NCBI RefSeq assembly: GCF_036850765.1
Contig: NC_089495.1
Location: forward strand, 119,807,033 to 119,871,032
DNA: 64,000 bases
From: Saccopteryx bilineata
Lineage: Eukaryota > Chordata > Mammalia > Chiroptera > Emballonuridae
Direction: 5' to 3'
Shown: one piece after another, positions 22,815-35,376 of the stretch
How the letters are laid out: each line of letters begins with the position of its first letter
How positions within the stretch are numbered: the first letter of the stretch is position 1
Program-made: the position numbers and the translations under genes
Notes under the pieces: model-generated
Databases searched by the model: none
Seen by the model: the letters and a program-made list of their open reading frames with translations, nothing else
Told to the model about the DNA's origin: nothing

Positions 22815-24721
22815 GGTGAATGAAGTATTAAGCCTCATGCCCATCAATGGTGGCAGTGAAATTAGGATTCTAAGGTAAGAGATATCTTCATAAAACATGA
22901 GGGCTATAAAAACCTCATTTAAAATGATATCCAATATATACTCATCAAGTGCTCCTTGCTGAAAGTGAAGTTAGCATTTATTGATCAAGATATTCAGTTG
23001 TAGCTTTAATCTTCAGAGATAGTGGTGAAATATTTTGTTCAAAATTATTTTTGTGGATTTCAAGATATTTTTACAACCCCATCTTTAAATTTTTGAAGTC
23101 ATTTATTTAAACACACTTTCACAAAGGACTTTCACGAGAGATAAGGAGAACCAACCCAGTAGAGGAAGGAAAACTTGCATCCCAGAAATTCCATCATGTT
23201 TTGCAATGATCTGCAACATTGTGATTCAATACAAAAGGAAATGTTCTAAACATGGGGAAGGGTACGTGAGATGTAGGGAAGATCCCTTTGCTTTTGCAAA
23301 ATGAATAAAAAGCAGGATCTTTCTCTGGATCAGGTGGGATCTAGCTCAGGAGACTGGATCTAGAAACAGAGATGTACACCATCTTAACTGACTAACTTAG
23401 AGTTCTCCCAACACCAACACTTGGCAGGGGAATCTACAGAAAGATCTAAAAACCCTCATTTGCTTCTAGATTCTAATCAGATTTTTAATCTGCCACCATT
23501 CATTTCTAATGAACCAGTTGTTGCTGTTTTGTTGTTGTTTTTTCTTAGTAGAGGCATTTTTTCACAAAATAGTGCTATTTAAATGCCCCTATTAATTGGC
23601 TTAGAGATGATTTCTATTTCAAAATCCATGGTATGGTAGAGAGAATTCAGGACCTACAGTCCAGAGAACAGGTTTAAATCCTACTTCAGCCACTTATTAT
23701 ATGTAACTCTGGTCAAATCTTTTAATTTTTCTAATCTCCAATTTCACACGTATGGATAAAAAATATCTTTTCCATTTAGGTAAATTAATTTAACCTTAAT
23801 TAAAGCCTAATTAAGATCAATGAAAACATGTTATACACTATAAAGTGCTACATGATTATAAATTCCTATTTGTAATAATTTGTGCTTATAATTTTTTGAG
23901 TTCTAAAGTAAATTAAAAGTTGATTTAAGACATTATTAACAAGAAGGAAAATTTCTTTTAAAATAGTTTAAGAGAGCATTATGGAAATGTGCCATTTTTT
24001 TCTTTCATATCCTGCCTAACTAGGGTGAAAGAATCCCTCAGAAACTTAGATACAGGCTCTTTCTATGTGACTTGAATATTTGGAAGCCTCTGTTTCCTTC
24101 TCATGACAAAGACCTTTACAAAGGTCTACTACTACCAGTTTTACTTTTTCCTATGCTTTATCCTACTAGTAGTCTGTGCATTGTGCTTTGCTATTGAAAC
24201 ATTAACACAATTCTACCAGCCTGCAGCCGGTGAACCCTCACCCCTCAGGCCCATTAGGACACATTTTATGGTTTCATAACATCAACACAGCAAATTCTTT
24301 GTTTACATGTATCTTTCTTCTCCTTCCCCTTTTCTCAGACCATTCCATCTTGTTGGCTCGGGAAGCAAACCTGCTTTTCCTTTCCTCCCAACACTCACAT
24401 ACACACACACGAACACAAATTTGAATTGCACTCCCTTTTTGTTCCCGATGCTGTGTGCATCCAGGTAAAAAGAGCTTCTTTTGAAAATGACTTTAAATAC
24501 CTTAAGTCTGGAACTACAGCCAAAAGCAGGAGTAGGAAAAAATATGGTTTGGCTAGCTGTGAAGTCCTGCCTGGAATTAATGTGAGCTGTCATAACAGTC
24601 TTCCTGTCACCTGACGTATTCAAGTCAAAGCTGAGTGACCACAGCCAAGGAAGTTAAAACTGATTCTTAGGTAAGGTCAGTCTGGATTCTGAACTGATTC
24701 TAAGTTTCTTATTTTTTCTTT
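22815..24721. other. Intron with a MIR remnant
   Basis: A plus-strand MIR is readable at about 23628-23830 (ggacctacagtccagagaacaggtttaaatcc...ggtcaaatcttttaa). A CA-rich run lies near 24393-24418. The rest is unrecognised. Confidence 0.6.
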
Positions 24722-25020
24722 TTTATTGAATGCATTGGGGTGACACTGGTTAACAAAATTTTGCAGGTTTCAGGTGCACAGTGCTACAACACATCACTGT
24801 ACATATATTATGTGTTCACCCCCAAGTCAAGTCCCTGTCACCATTTATTCTCCCTGTACTCTCCCCTGCTCCTCCACCCCCACCCCAGTCACCACACTGT
24901 TGTCTTGTTCATCAGTCTCTTTTCTCTTCTTTTTTCTTTTTTGCTCAATCCCACTATCTCTCTCCACCGAACTTTCCCCCCACAGATGTCAGTCTGCTTT
25001 CTATCTCTGAGTCTGTCTTC
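24722..25020 (-). mobile_element. L1 3' end fragment
   Basis: Complement of an L1 3' UTR: attggggtgacactggttaa near the polyA side, then caggtttcaggtgcacagtg, ttcacccccaagtcaagtcc and C-rich text. It is older than the L1 family of the full-length copy. Confidence 0.85.
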
Positions 25021-26069
25021 TAACTTGAGAAAATGCTCTTTGAAATAAAGGTTGGTTAAATCCTTATCTTAATAAATATGTAGGAGATTAAGAGCTTTTG
25101 CTTGAAAACATTTCTACTTTACTGCCTGAGAAACCATTAGGCTGAGTTTTCATCAATAGGATTTAATTAGGGTTTTCTTTTATACACATACACATACACA
25201 TTTCCATTGTAGGAAAATTAACAAATACAGAACTCAAAATTATGTGAATCATCATAATCCCATTAAACAATGAGAGTCATGATTAGCATACAGCTATGTA
25301 TCTTTCCATGTCATGTGTTTTACAAAAAAGAAAAAAAGGCATCATTGAACATATACTAGTCTGAGTCCTGGATTTCACCTTTCATAACATGTCTTGAACA
25401 CCTTTCTGGAACAATCGGTAGAGACCTACAGTTCCTTTTAATCATTGCCTTGTATCCCACTATATAATTATAGCATATAATTAATCTAAACAATTGCATA
25501 CATTTTTTTAAAGTCTATATTTTAATAGATGAGCTATTAAATAACTTTCATGCAATTGACATCACTGATTATGGCACCCAAACTCCAGGAGTAAAAATAT
25601 ATATTTTTGGATCCATCTCGAGTCTCTCCGCTACTAACAGGTGAAATCAAGTGGCATTCTTGCAGCTTGGAAGAGCTGATGAGACCAAGATCCCCTCTAG
25701 CATTCCTTTTCCTTGTTAGAATGAGTGGAAAGAAAGTACGATTTATAATGATCTTTTGAACTTTGAATTCCTGGCATGCTTGTTCAGAGCATCTACTAGC
25801 TCAGAAATCACTTTCCATCCTTCATTGATAAGCTGTACATAAACAGCTGCTTTCGTGTTTGCTAATAGCTCTTGTTCTACCAGTTTCTTTCTTTCTCTTT
25901 CTTTACTACCAAAAAAATGACTAAATGCATTTAAGAGATGATTTTAGAAAATCCATTAGACAGTTGTTTGTTAATGACATACCTTCAATTTGAATGTGGC
26001 TTTCTCTACAAGATTGACGGTGACAGATAGAAGATATGGGAACAGTATGTTATTGACTACTTCCTATGT
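25021..26069. other. Intron sequence without recognised elements
   Basis: AT-rich, with short CA and ATA runs. No gene is recognised. Confidence 0.45.
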
Positions 26070-26300
26070 GACCAGCAATTTACTCAAGTCAACTCAGGGA
26101 TCATTATAAGAACAGTTAGTAATATCTATTATCCCTATTTTACTTAGGAAGAAAGTGAGACTCAAAAAATTAAAAATAAATTTCTCAGAGTTACTGTATT
26201 AATTTCCTATGAATACTGGAACAAATTGCCACAAATGTAGTGACTTAAAACAACACAAATTTATTATCTTAACACTTTGGAGATCAGGATTCTAAAATGG
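26070..26300 (-). repeat. MIR core followed by another old mammalian repeat
   Basis: The stretch 26070-26190 reads as a minus-strand MIR (ttatccctattttacttaggaa...). The stretch 26205-26300 has the widespread mammalian repeat text ttaatttcctatgaatactgg and acttaaaacaacacaaattt, whose family I cannot name. Confidence 0.5.
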
Positions 26301-26335
26301 GTCCTTCCCGTGTACTACCTATGGCTTAGAAATAA

Positions 26336-26725
26336 GAAACTCTCAACCCTACTCAGGTTTCAGAGTAATCTGGAGAGTTTTTAAAAATCCCAAAGCCCAA
26401 GCTAGTTCCTGGCACCTGCATCTCTAGGGCTGGTACACAAGCATTGTTTTTTGTTTGTTTTTATAAGCTCTTCAAGGAATGTTGATATGTAACCAAGGTT
26501 GAGAAATACTTGTTTAGAAGGAGTAGGTTCAAAATCCTACCTTGAATTCTGACTTCCATTTTAAATGCTGATTTACTCAGCTAGGTCTGTACTGCTTGAA
26601 CATCAGAACACCCTGCGGGACAGTAGTCCCACCTTATCCGACTCAGGAGGTTTGGGGTGGGGCTCAGACAATGCCAGGGCTACTGACATCGGAAGCACAT
26701 TTTGAGAACTACTGTTCTAACAAAA
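26336..26725. mobile_element. Decayed hAT-Charlie type DNA elements
   Basis: Text such as gtaatctggagagtttttaaaaatccc with the end aaggttgagaaatactt (26336-26510), and gaggtttggggtggggctcagacaatg with attttgagaactactgttct (26585-26725), is typical of non-autonomous Charlie relics. Termini are eroded. Confidence 0.55.
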
Positions 26726-28838
26726 TGATCTAAAGATAGTCAAACAGATTTTATATCTGGTAATATTTTCTATCCTACCGCTTTCTCATTTGACCTCAGA
26801 GATTCAAAGTGTGACCCAGAGTTAATATCAACATGTCAAGTATGTTATATTTCTGACAATCTGTGAAAGAGGTTTGCAAAAATTTCAGCCGAATGTTGGA
26901 CATTTAAGCTTTGAAATATTTAAAACCCAGCTGAAAGTGTCTGTCCATGAGTGGGCATGTGCCGTAGTCAGCTTGTTTACTCATCGTAAATGAGTTCATC
27001 TCTGTGTCTGGCACAGAGTAAGAAGCATTACACAGAGCTAGTTAATATGCTGGCATTTTTTATTTTGTCAAATATGATATAAAGAAATTTTTGAAAATAT
27101 AAAATTAAATTATGAATATTCATAATCCTTCCCTTGCTCCTACTTATATAAAGAAAATTTTCTTTATGAACATTTGTTGAATTGGAGTGAGGGAGGGGTC
27201 AGGAGGAAGAAATTTCTGTTGAGAAATGTTTGAAAATGATTTTCAGAATTCTTGCCATGTGTGTGGTGTGATATATTGTCTCTTCACTATCTCCTGAAAG
27301 AATTTCAATAACAACTAATATTTATTGAACTTTCTGTATCTATTACTTCTTAGCCAGGATTCTGAGAGAGAATCACTCCCTAATGCCTGAAAACATCCAC
27401 TGTGTGAAACAAGTTGACTTCTCTGCATGCATCTAGAATGACACTAGCTTTGTACCACACAGAAGGGAAGTGAGAAAATAACTTTCAAATCACTTCCTCT
27501 AAGGCTGGAATCTAGGCGTTACTCAAAGCACTTGGTAGATACCAGTAGTTTATTTAATTCTCAAAATTATCCTAAGGGAAGAGTCCATTACTTATCACCA
27601 TTTTTACACGTGAGGAGACTAAAGTACAGCAAGTCATCAGTAGGTTCTTGGAAAGTGACTGTAAGTGAAAGAATGTTTAATGAAACCAATTTTACCATCG
27701 GTTAATTGAAATAACAAGAGTTAAATTCTTATGGCATATTTCTGGTCACAAAAATGTCACCGAATGTATAAATAAAGAAATAAAGCACTTCTAATATTAA
27801 GCATTGAAACAAATAGGAGCTATACATACATTTAAGAAAGATGAATAAGAAGATAATTGTTTTCCAAATAGCTTCAAGGTTGCAGGTGGCCAGGGCCTAT
27901 TGGAGCAGTTCAGAACACAAGGTGAGACCCTACCCTAAAGAGGCCACCCTTCCATCACAGAATGCACACACATGCATACACACCACACTTACTCATTTGT
28001 GCAGACTGAGTCCGTTTAGACATACCAATTCACCTACCATGCCTCATTTTTGAAATGTGAGAGGACATCAGAGTACCTGGAAAAAACCCACACAGACCTG
28101 GGGGGAAGGTACAAACTCCACACAAATAATGGCTGCACCAAGGATGAACTTTTTTTTTAATCAACATTACAATAAAAAAATGTTGAACAAATAAGGTCTT
28201 TCAAGGACCTGCTATTAAACCAAGTAACTCACCCAAGGTCATAGAGTAAGTAGTAGAGGCAGGATGCAAGCCGAGAGTAGTGGGGTCCGTGTTCTGATTT
28301 GCTCCAGGACATTGCGTTCATTAGAGCTCTAACATTTCTGGAGTTGGGTTGTGTTTCTTTTAGATGAACTCACTTGCCGAGTCAGATGACCCAATACATC
28401 CATGCTCACAAGATTGTTCTTTAGATTGCTACTCCTATTCTATATGTTACGTTGTGTCTGAATGAGTGGCCAATGGCAGTGGAGGGCACAGTAAAAAGGA
28501 ATGGCTGTCATGTGAAAAGTCAGCGCTGCCTTTCGTAGGGAGCTAACCTTGGCTTAATGTCTGCTGTGAAAAAACACTATTTCATTTCGCTCCCATTGGA
28601 AAATACTAAAATAAAGTATTTCATAGATTAAAGACACAGAATCTCAGAAAGTTAAAGCAATTTAACCAAGACCCCATAGCCAGCATATGACAGTAATAAT
28701 TCACACCAGAAGTAGGGCTTTGGATTCCAAAGCCTAAAATTTAGAGGTGTTTATCACTATCACTTGTAACATATCATTTAAAGAACCAATGATTATAAAG
28801 CAATTTAGTGTTTTTTTATAAAATATAAATTATTTCTG
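26726..28838. other. Intron with MIR remnants
   Basis: Minus-strand MIR cores are visible at about 27545-27660 (tttttacacgtgaggagactaaag), 28205-28330 (caagtaactcacccaaggtcatag) and 28625-28740 (cacagaatctcagaaagttaaag). An unnamed repeat-like phrase occurs at 28040-28140. Otherwise unrecognised. Confidence 0.55.
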
Positions 28839-29110
28839 CCTGACCACTGGTGGTGCAGTGGATAGAGAGCCGACCTGAGATGCTGAGATCCCAGGTTCTA
28901 AATCCTGACGTCACTGACTTGAGGCCCAATATCACTGGCTTCAGTCCAGGGTTGCTGGCTTGAGCAAGGTTCGCTGGCTCAACTTGAACACCTCTCCCGC
29001 CTGTCAAGACACATATGAGAAAGCAATCAGTGAACAACTAGAGTGCTGCTGCTATGAGTTGATGCTTCTCATCTCTCTCCCATCCTGTCTCTCTCTCTCA
29101 GAAAAATAAT
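28839..29110 (+). mobile_element. tRNA-derived SINE with repeated block (Ves-like)
   Basis: It begins cctgaccactggtggtgcag, with A box gtgcagtggatagag and decayed B box ggttctaaatcc. Three or four gctggcttgag-type units, the tail gagaaagcaatcagtgaac and a CT-rich end follow. The copy is older. Confidence 0.87.
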
Positions 29111-29365
29111 ACATCTATAAGAGTAGTATTAACCCTCGTGTCTACCAGGGCTGCTTCTGTTGAAAGTGATCAAAAAATCAGTTAACTCTAAAAGAGCACT
29201 AAGTTTTCCATCAACACATTTTTGCCCCTGCCCTTCCTCTCAGTAGCATAGATAAGTAAAAGAGGAATAGTTTGCTTTGTCTAAAACCCATTCATATAAA
29301 GATACTTTGCATTCATATCTAGATCATTTATCTTGAGCCAGCTGAAAGTTACTATATATGTATTT

Positions 29366-29450
29366 TTATTCTTTAATTTTTTTTAGAATTTTTTATACTT
29401 TAATTTTTTTAGAATTTTTTATTCTTTAATTTTTTTATTCAGTAATTTTT
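29366..29450. repeat. AT-rich imperfect tandem repeat
   Basis: The phrase ctttaattttttt...agaattttttat recurs about three times with a period near 29 bp, next to the polyA side of the L1 tail. Confidence 0.75.
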
Positions 29451-29479
29451 TTAACAAGTACATTATAGATTTCCATTGA

Positions 29480-29765
29480 TTTTTAAAATTAAATTTATTG
29501 GGGTGACTATGGTTAATAAGATCTTACAGGTTTCAAGTGTACAATTCTATGATACCTTATCTGTATAGTGCATGTGTGCCCACCACTCAAAGTCAAGTCT
29601 TCGACTCTCACCATGTATTTGACCCCTTTACCCTTTACTCTCCTCCCAGACGCCTCCCCTCTGGTAACCACCATACAGTGTCTATGAGTTATTGTTTGTT
29701 TTCTCTTGCTTGTTCATTGGTTACTTTCAGTTTTATATCCCACATAGGAGTGAAATCATGTAAGT
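29480..29765 (-). mobile_element. L1 3' end fragment
   Basis: Complement of an L1 3' UTR and ORF2 end: aaatttattggggtgactatgg, acaggtttcaagtgtacaa, then C-rich text and tatcccacataggagtgaaatcatg. It is old. Confidence 0.85.
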
Positions 29766-31139
29766 CAGACAGAAAAAGTTATTGTTTTCTGTGTTTTCAA
29801 GGCAGACTCGTGCGTGCCAGTGCCTATTCTCCAACAAGCTGATTAATTAAGACCTCTGCAGCTCTATGTGTTTCTTGTTCTTGGCTAACCTCAGCTTCAA
29901 ATGTGGCAGCTTCCTAAATCCTTCTCTGAAACCTATGAAAACATGAAAATTTAATTAAAGACAAAAGGATTTAAGAGAAATTTAATTAAATCATACTTAG
30001 GTATTAAAGTCAACATTTGATGTGAGAATTTAATTCATGATAAGACATAATATTTGTGCACAAAATATCTTTAGAAGAGCAGACACATATACCAATATAT
30101 AGTTTTAAAGTGTAGCATTCTCACAAAGCTTTGATGTCCTACTACATTCTGTACAAACTCAATGTGACATTCAAAGCTATCATAAGATCAACCCAATCTA
30201 TCTTTTCAGCTTTACTTCCTTGTATTTTGGTCCAATAAAATTGAACGTCAACATCTGGTGAATTTTCTATTTTCAGGAAATGCCCTGTCCTTTATTACCT
30301 GGGCCCTTCCTCTGGTTGCCTCATTTGCCTGAAAATACCTTCCTCCTCCTTCTCTGTCCTTCCCTCACTCCCCACTCTAACTCCCTCTGGAAACAGACTA
30401 CACTTTCATTCTCCTCAGTTAGCTGTCCTACACCTCGTATATGGTTTTTTGACAAATACTTGCTGAATTAAAATGACTCATACATATCTTTGTACAAGTT
30501 GCATTTAAAGTGGTAAACTTGTTAATTTTGTCAAAATATCATTTAAAAACTGATATGTCACCCTGTTTCTTTAACCCCCTTGTTCCTTGTTGATATACAA
30601 GAAGATAAGATTGTTGTTACTGCCAAGGGTCGAATAAATAAATCTTAATTAAGGATCATAAGTCAACCACATGTTAACTAGCATTAATTCACCCTTGATA
30701 ATGACTTCAAAATGGGAAATGCCATTTTCTTAACTTAAAATTAAAAGTTCATTCTGAGGGTTGTAGTAATAATCTTTCCAATATATTGGTAGTATCCTCT
30801 AGTAATTAAGAACAGAAACTACACCAAGTCAAACAAATCTAGTATCTGATGCTAGCTTAGTCGTTTACTAGCTGTTCAATTCAAGCAAATAAACCTTTCT
30901 AATCTGTAGCTTCCAAATTTGTGAAATGAAAAAAATAACCCTAAGCATGTTTTGAAGGCTATGTAATGTGTCAGTATAACACCTGACACATGTACAAGAG
31001 TCAAAGCATTACTACCATATGCTAACTACTTGATGAACTGAACATTAAGTACTGCTCTTGAGCATATGACACAAAATAAATAATTCAGTATTTTTCTGAC
31101 ATTTTTATAATTTATCTGGAAGAAAATGATGCAGCTTTT
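29766..31139. other. Intron with a MIR remnant
   Basis: A plus-strand MIR is visible at about 30790-30990 (agtaattaagaacagaaact...gtttactagctgttcaattcaag). The rest is unrecognised. Confidence 0.5.
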
Positions 31140-31269
31140 CCTATATTTCTAAAATAATAATTATTCAGAAATATTAAAAACACTGTATTTATGAATTTGA
31201 GGTTCCTATATTTCTAAAATAATAATTATTCAGAAATATTAAAAACACTGTATTTATGAATTTGAGGTT
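31140..31269. repeat. Perfect 65-bp direct tandem duplication
   Basis: The 65-bp unit starting cctatatttctaaaataata at 31140 is repeated without mismatch at 31205. The unit is AT-rich and non-coding. Confidence 0.95.
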
Positions 31270-31888
31270 TCCTTTTTGTTTTTTCCTCTATTTATAAATG
31301 TATATAAGTATAAATACAGATAATTGTTTTCTAGCTATAAAGAAAATTTATAGTGTTTAGTCTAATAGTATTTTTGGTAAAATAAATTGTCTGTTCCATG
31401 AGAAAAAAGGAAAACATAATACCTGCTTCAGAAAGAATATATGTGTTTATAGAAAAGTTTTCATCTCAAAATGCTGAAGGCCAACTCTAACATATATTTT
31501 GTTTCATCACATATTCTTTTATTTTCTAACGTTCATAATTTTTATAGGAAAATGTTCCACATTTATAATTTCCATTCCAATATTTTTTGTCCTGTACTAA
31601 ATAGCAACCACCGAAATCTAGAGGTGCATGAAAGATTTAAGATGAATCACATTTATAAATGATCCTTAAATTTGAAGACAATATTTGTATGAAAGAATAT
31701 TTTCCAACACCAAGAAGAAAAAACTTTTTAAAGGTAGAATCGTTTTTAACCCACAAGAAGATTTTACAACAGGTGGTCCTATAGTATCATCTGAAATAAA
31801 GAAGTCTAAAGTTAAAAATAAAATAAAATTTGTTTAAGCCAAAAACAAATGTCTTTTCCCATGTAATTAATAGCAAGAGAGGCCAACT
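31270..31888. other. Intron sequence without recognised elements
   Basis: AT-rich. A 63-codon frame at 31471-31662 has no support as a gene. Confidence 0.45.
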
Positions 31889-32216
31889 TTAGAGGTGATT
31901 AGACTTGACATCCTGAGGACGGGGTCTCCCTGCGCAGCCTGCCTGTGTTTGTTGCTTCATTGCTACAAGCCACACAATGGCACGATGGCGCCAGCACCCC
32001 AGCCTCAGACCAACTACGGTCAAGTCAAATGGGAAAAGCAAGCCTTTTGCTTCGGTAGCGCTCACAAAAATCTGCACTATACCTCGAATTGTGCTAGCTG
32101 AGGTCACATACCTATTTATGAACCCTGAAGTACTTTGAAGGGCATACCTGAGTGACAAATTTCCTATCTGCAGCCATGGATATTGCTGTGGGGGTGAGGG
32201 TGGGGGTGGGGGGAAC
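31889..32216. other. Unrecognised GC-richer pocket with G-run motif
   Basis: Several CpGs occur in otherwise AT-rich sequence (gaggacggggtc, cacgatggcgcc, ttcggtagcgctc). Frames of 68 codons on + and 149 codons on - are open but match nothing I know. The stretch 32191-32214 holds four or more G runs on the + strand. It may be an unnamed repeat. Confidence 0.35.
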
Positions 32217-32812
32217 GAAGAAGATAAATGGATGAAGTTATAACTAGTACTTTGGTAGAAGTATGCATAACACCCCCCCCCCCTATGTTGTAAGCCACAG
32301 CCAGTACTCCGGGTGGGCAAAAAGAAATACATAAACATAAATTAATCTATTATTCACTAATGTATTCATTTACTAACTTTATTTTCTGGCAACTTTGTGT
32401 CAAGGATTTTTAGAACAAGGAAGAAAACATAAGGAACTCATGCCTTCATAGTACTTTATGTGCATGGGAAAAACAAGCAGTAGACAGGTAAATTTTTTAA
32501 ATGACCACAAATCATGAGTAGTCTAAAATATAAAAAGAAACAAACAAGTAGGTGAAATGTAGGGGGGCTATTTAACCTTTCCAAAGCATAGCTCAAGGAG
32601 AGCCCAGGTAAACTGTGTTTAAGCTCAGCCCTAACAGGTGAGAAGTTAGCCTGGGAAAACTTAGAGACAGGTGACCTACTCAAAAAAAAAAAACAACAAC
32701 CCCAGTTTCTTGTGAGGTAGAAAGGAGTTTCAGTTTTCTCAGAAATAAAAGATCAGGGTTAGCCAAAGCGAAGTGAACTAGAGGGAAAGTGGGGAGACTG
32801 AGCAGACTCTAT

Positions 32813-33003
32813 CAGGCATCCCCAATTGCGGCCCATGGGCCGCAATGCGGCCCCCTGAGGCCATTTATCTAGCCCCCACTGCACTTCTGGAAGGGGCACC
32901 TCTTTCATTGGTGGTCAGTGAGAGGACCACTGTATTTGGCAGCCCTCCAATGGTCTGAGGGACAGTTAACTGGCCCCCTGTGTAAAAAGTTTGGAGACCC
33001 CTG
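32813..33003. mobile_element. Nonautonomous hAT-type DNA element
   Basis: The left end reads caggcatccccaattgcggc; the right end, reverse-complemented, reads caggggtctccaaac, giving an imperfect inverted terminus. The inner text (gccatttatctagcccccactgcacttc, ggtctgagggacagttaactggccccctg) matches a recurrent mammalian hAT-like MITE I have seen but cannot name. The 8-bp flanks do not match. Confidence 0.6.
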
Positions 33004-33292
33004 CCAGAGCCAGTCACCCTCCGAAGGACCATAGAGTCCATATTAAAATACAATGGATACCATGGAAGGCCTCTAAACAACCACAGAAGTGAATCGTATT
33101 TACTTTTGCAGACCTACAGAGGACTGAAATGGGGATTTTTCAAGCTCAAGCAGTTGAATAAACGACAAGGCTTTTTTTACTGACTCAGGGGTGTGATTCG
33201 GAGAAAATTGAAAGCTCTGCTTAGACATGTCAAGACTGAGATGTCTATCAGTGATATTTCAAGTGTGCAATTTCAACAGTCAGAAAAGTCTG
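33004..33292 (+). repeat. Decayed ancient mammalian interspersed repeat
   Basis: Phrases such as gacatgtcaagactgagatgtctatca recall the same unnamed old family as 13595-14280. The hAT element at 32813 lies next to it. Confidence 0.4.
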
Positions 33293-33299
33293 GGCTATT

Positions 33300-33905
33300 T
33301 TGAAATGTAGTTGTTATTATTATGCAACGATGGTGAGGCCAGCAGATCCAGAGACCACTGCCACAGAGAAGATAATTCATTTCTCACAGTCCCTGCAGAG
33401 GAGGGGCATATGCCACACCACACGGGCCACGAAGGAGAGTGCCAGGGTTGACCAGGAGTCCCAGGGAGTGCAGGGAAGTCATGGGTAGAAAGAAGTCTTT
33501 ATTGTGGATCCCATGGGAAGGCAAGTCAGGGCACACAGGTGTAGGATCATTCTCAACAGATTCTGAGGTGTAGTTGTCTGGTGCCTGGCCCAGCAGTGGT
33601 TCGGGCAGAGGGCTGTTACATCCTGGAGTTTAAGAGCTGGACAGAGGAGGTGGCTCAGGGTACATGCTCTGGATTGATTGGTTAGTTTATGAAAGACATA
33701 ATGAAAGGGGAGTATTTGCTGTGAGGTGTAGGAATTAACTAGCTGAGTGAAGGGCAGTCTCTCCCCAGTCAGCAAGGCCCAGATGCCACCATAAAAAGAA
33801 TAGAGAAAATAGGAAACTATAGTTTACCCAGGGTCGAGGGTATGAACTTGCAAGGGGTACCAATCATGTGTACATAAAGGTGGAGAGGATAGACAAAGGC
33901 TGAGG
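33300..33905 (-). repeat. Possible LTR-like segment, minus strand
   Basis: A GC-moderate block has a reverse-strand AATAAA (33497-33502) at a position that would fit an LTR polyadenylation signal, and a TG at its left edge that would be the CA end of an LTR. No internal retroviral gene, no second LTR and no target duplication were found, so this is a weak call. Confidence 0.3.
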
Positions 33906-35376
33906 CCTACTCCCTAGTGCAGATACCTTTGGTAAATGCTAGAAAATGCATCCAAAAAAGAGGTGGGAAAATACTCTTTTTATTCTCCCCCTTCACCCCC
34001 CCTCCACTAGTAAAGATTATGGCCATAGGGAGCTTAGATAAAGAAACTGCATCTACTTGTCCCCGCCCCCATCCTGTTGCACATACTATCCTTAGGTGAT
34101 GTTTTAGCAAGGACTTACGATTATGCAGGAGGAAATAAAAATATTTATCCATTATGTATATAATGAACTTAGAGCTGTTGTTACACCTTAATTGGGAGTC
34201 TGATAGATGTTTCTAAGAGTTAAGCAGTAGTTCAGTTAATTAGCAAAACTTCTGCCAAGTTACTAGATATTTTAATTAAAAGTGTTGAAATGAAAGGTGG
34301 TGATTCTTAGGACTGACGAAGTAAGATCCTTTACTAACTTAAGGTGCAAAGAAAGTATTGTTTTAAATAAAATCCAAAGTTTATTGGAGGTAGTTCTTAT
34401 GCCTTAGATACAATTTCAGCCGTCCTCAACCAGAAGTTTTTACTTATTGCATGAAACTACCTCTATAATGTAAGCATGTAAGTTTTAGATTTCAATCTGA
34501 GGCCTAGAAATGTGTGCTATATTTTTACTATAAGAAAAGTAAAGTATTTTTCTGGGTAATGTATTGAATTATTCACTTATTTAAAATGCTGTTAAAAAAT
34601 GCAAATCAACATTCTGCTCTTCAAAGGAATATGAAAACTTTTCTTTTATAGATTAAATAGTGTAGGGTGCCAGTGGGTAGGGGACCATGTTTGTCACCAT
34701 TGTATCTAGCACCTAGCACATAACCCTTGGCACTGAATGTGCTCAAATAAAACTAATGATTGAATGGAGGGGCTTCAAAGAAACTACTGTATTGAGTGTT
34801 GCCATATTCTTATGCTTTTTGCTCTGCATAGCCTTTCCATACCTTTATTCAGACATGTTTTGTTTCTGCTGATAATATTTTATAATTTCATCATATAATG
34901 TAAGTGTTGGAGAAGTGAAATGATTCAGAGCTATAAAATAATTTGCAAGCTAATCCAAGTTTGTTATATGGGCATGGCTTAGGTGCAGCTAGTTGCTTGA
35001 CAGCAACATTGCCAATAGCTTCAGGCAAGTCATAAGCTACCTTAAAAATGCACATCAGACCTGAGGTTATCCATTTCTTGAATGAAGACCATTAGGCAAA
35101 CACAATTTTTGGATAGACTTAGCTTAACATGGATAATTAGAGGTACTTTTAAGACTGGAATCCTCGGATAAGCTTTGCTCTGGTGAGCAATTAGTATCAT
35201 ACATAATGCAAAATGTTGTGTTTCTTTTCTTGTTGTTATTACTGCCTGGTGGTTTTCTGAGTTTCTGAAAAGGACCAGGCCCCTTGAGTCATTGGCAGGA
35301 CTGCCAGGGATAGCATTTTACAACAAGCAGGAATAATGTAACAATGAGACTGGACTTTGGTATTCTTCTTTTTTTT
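33906..35376. other. Intron with L2 3'-end remnant
   Basis: The stretch 34672-34766 reads as an L2 3' end (accattgtatctagcacctagcacataac...gctcaaataaaactaatg). The rest is AT-rich and unrecognised. Confidence 0.55.
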
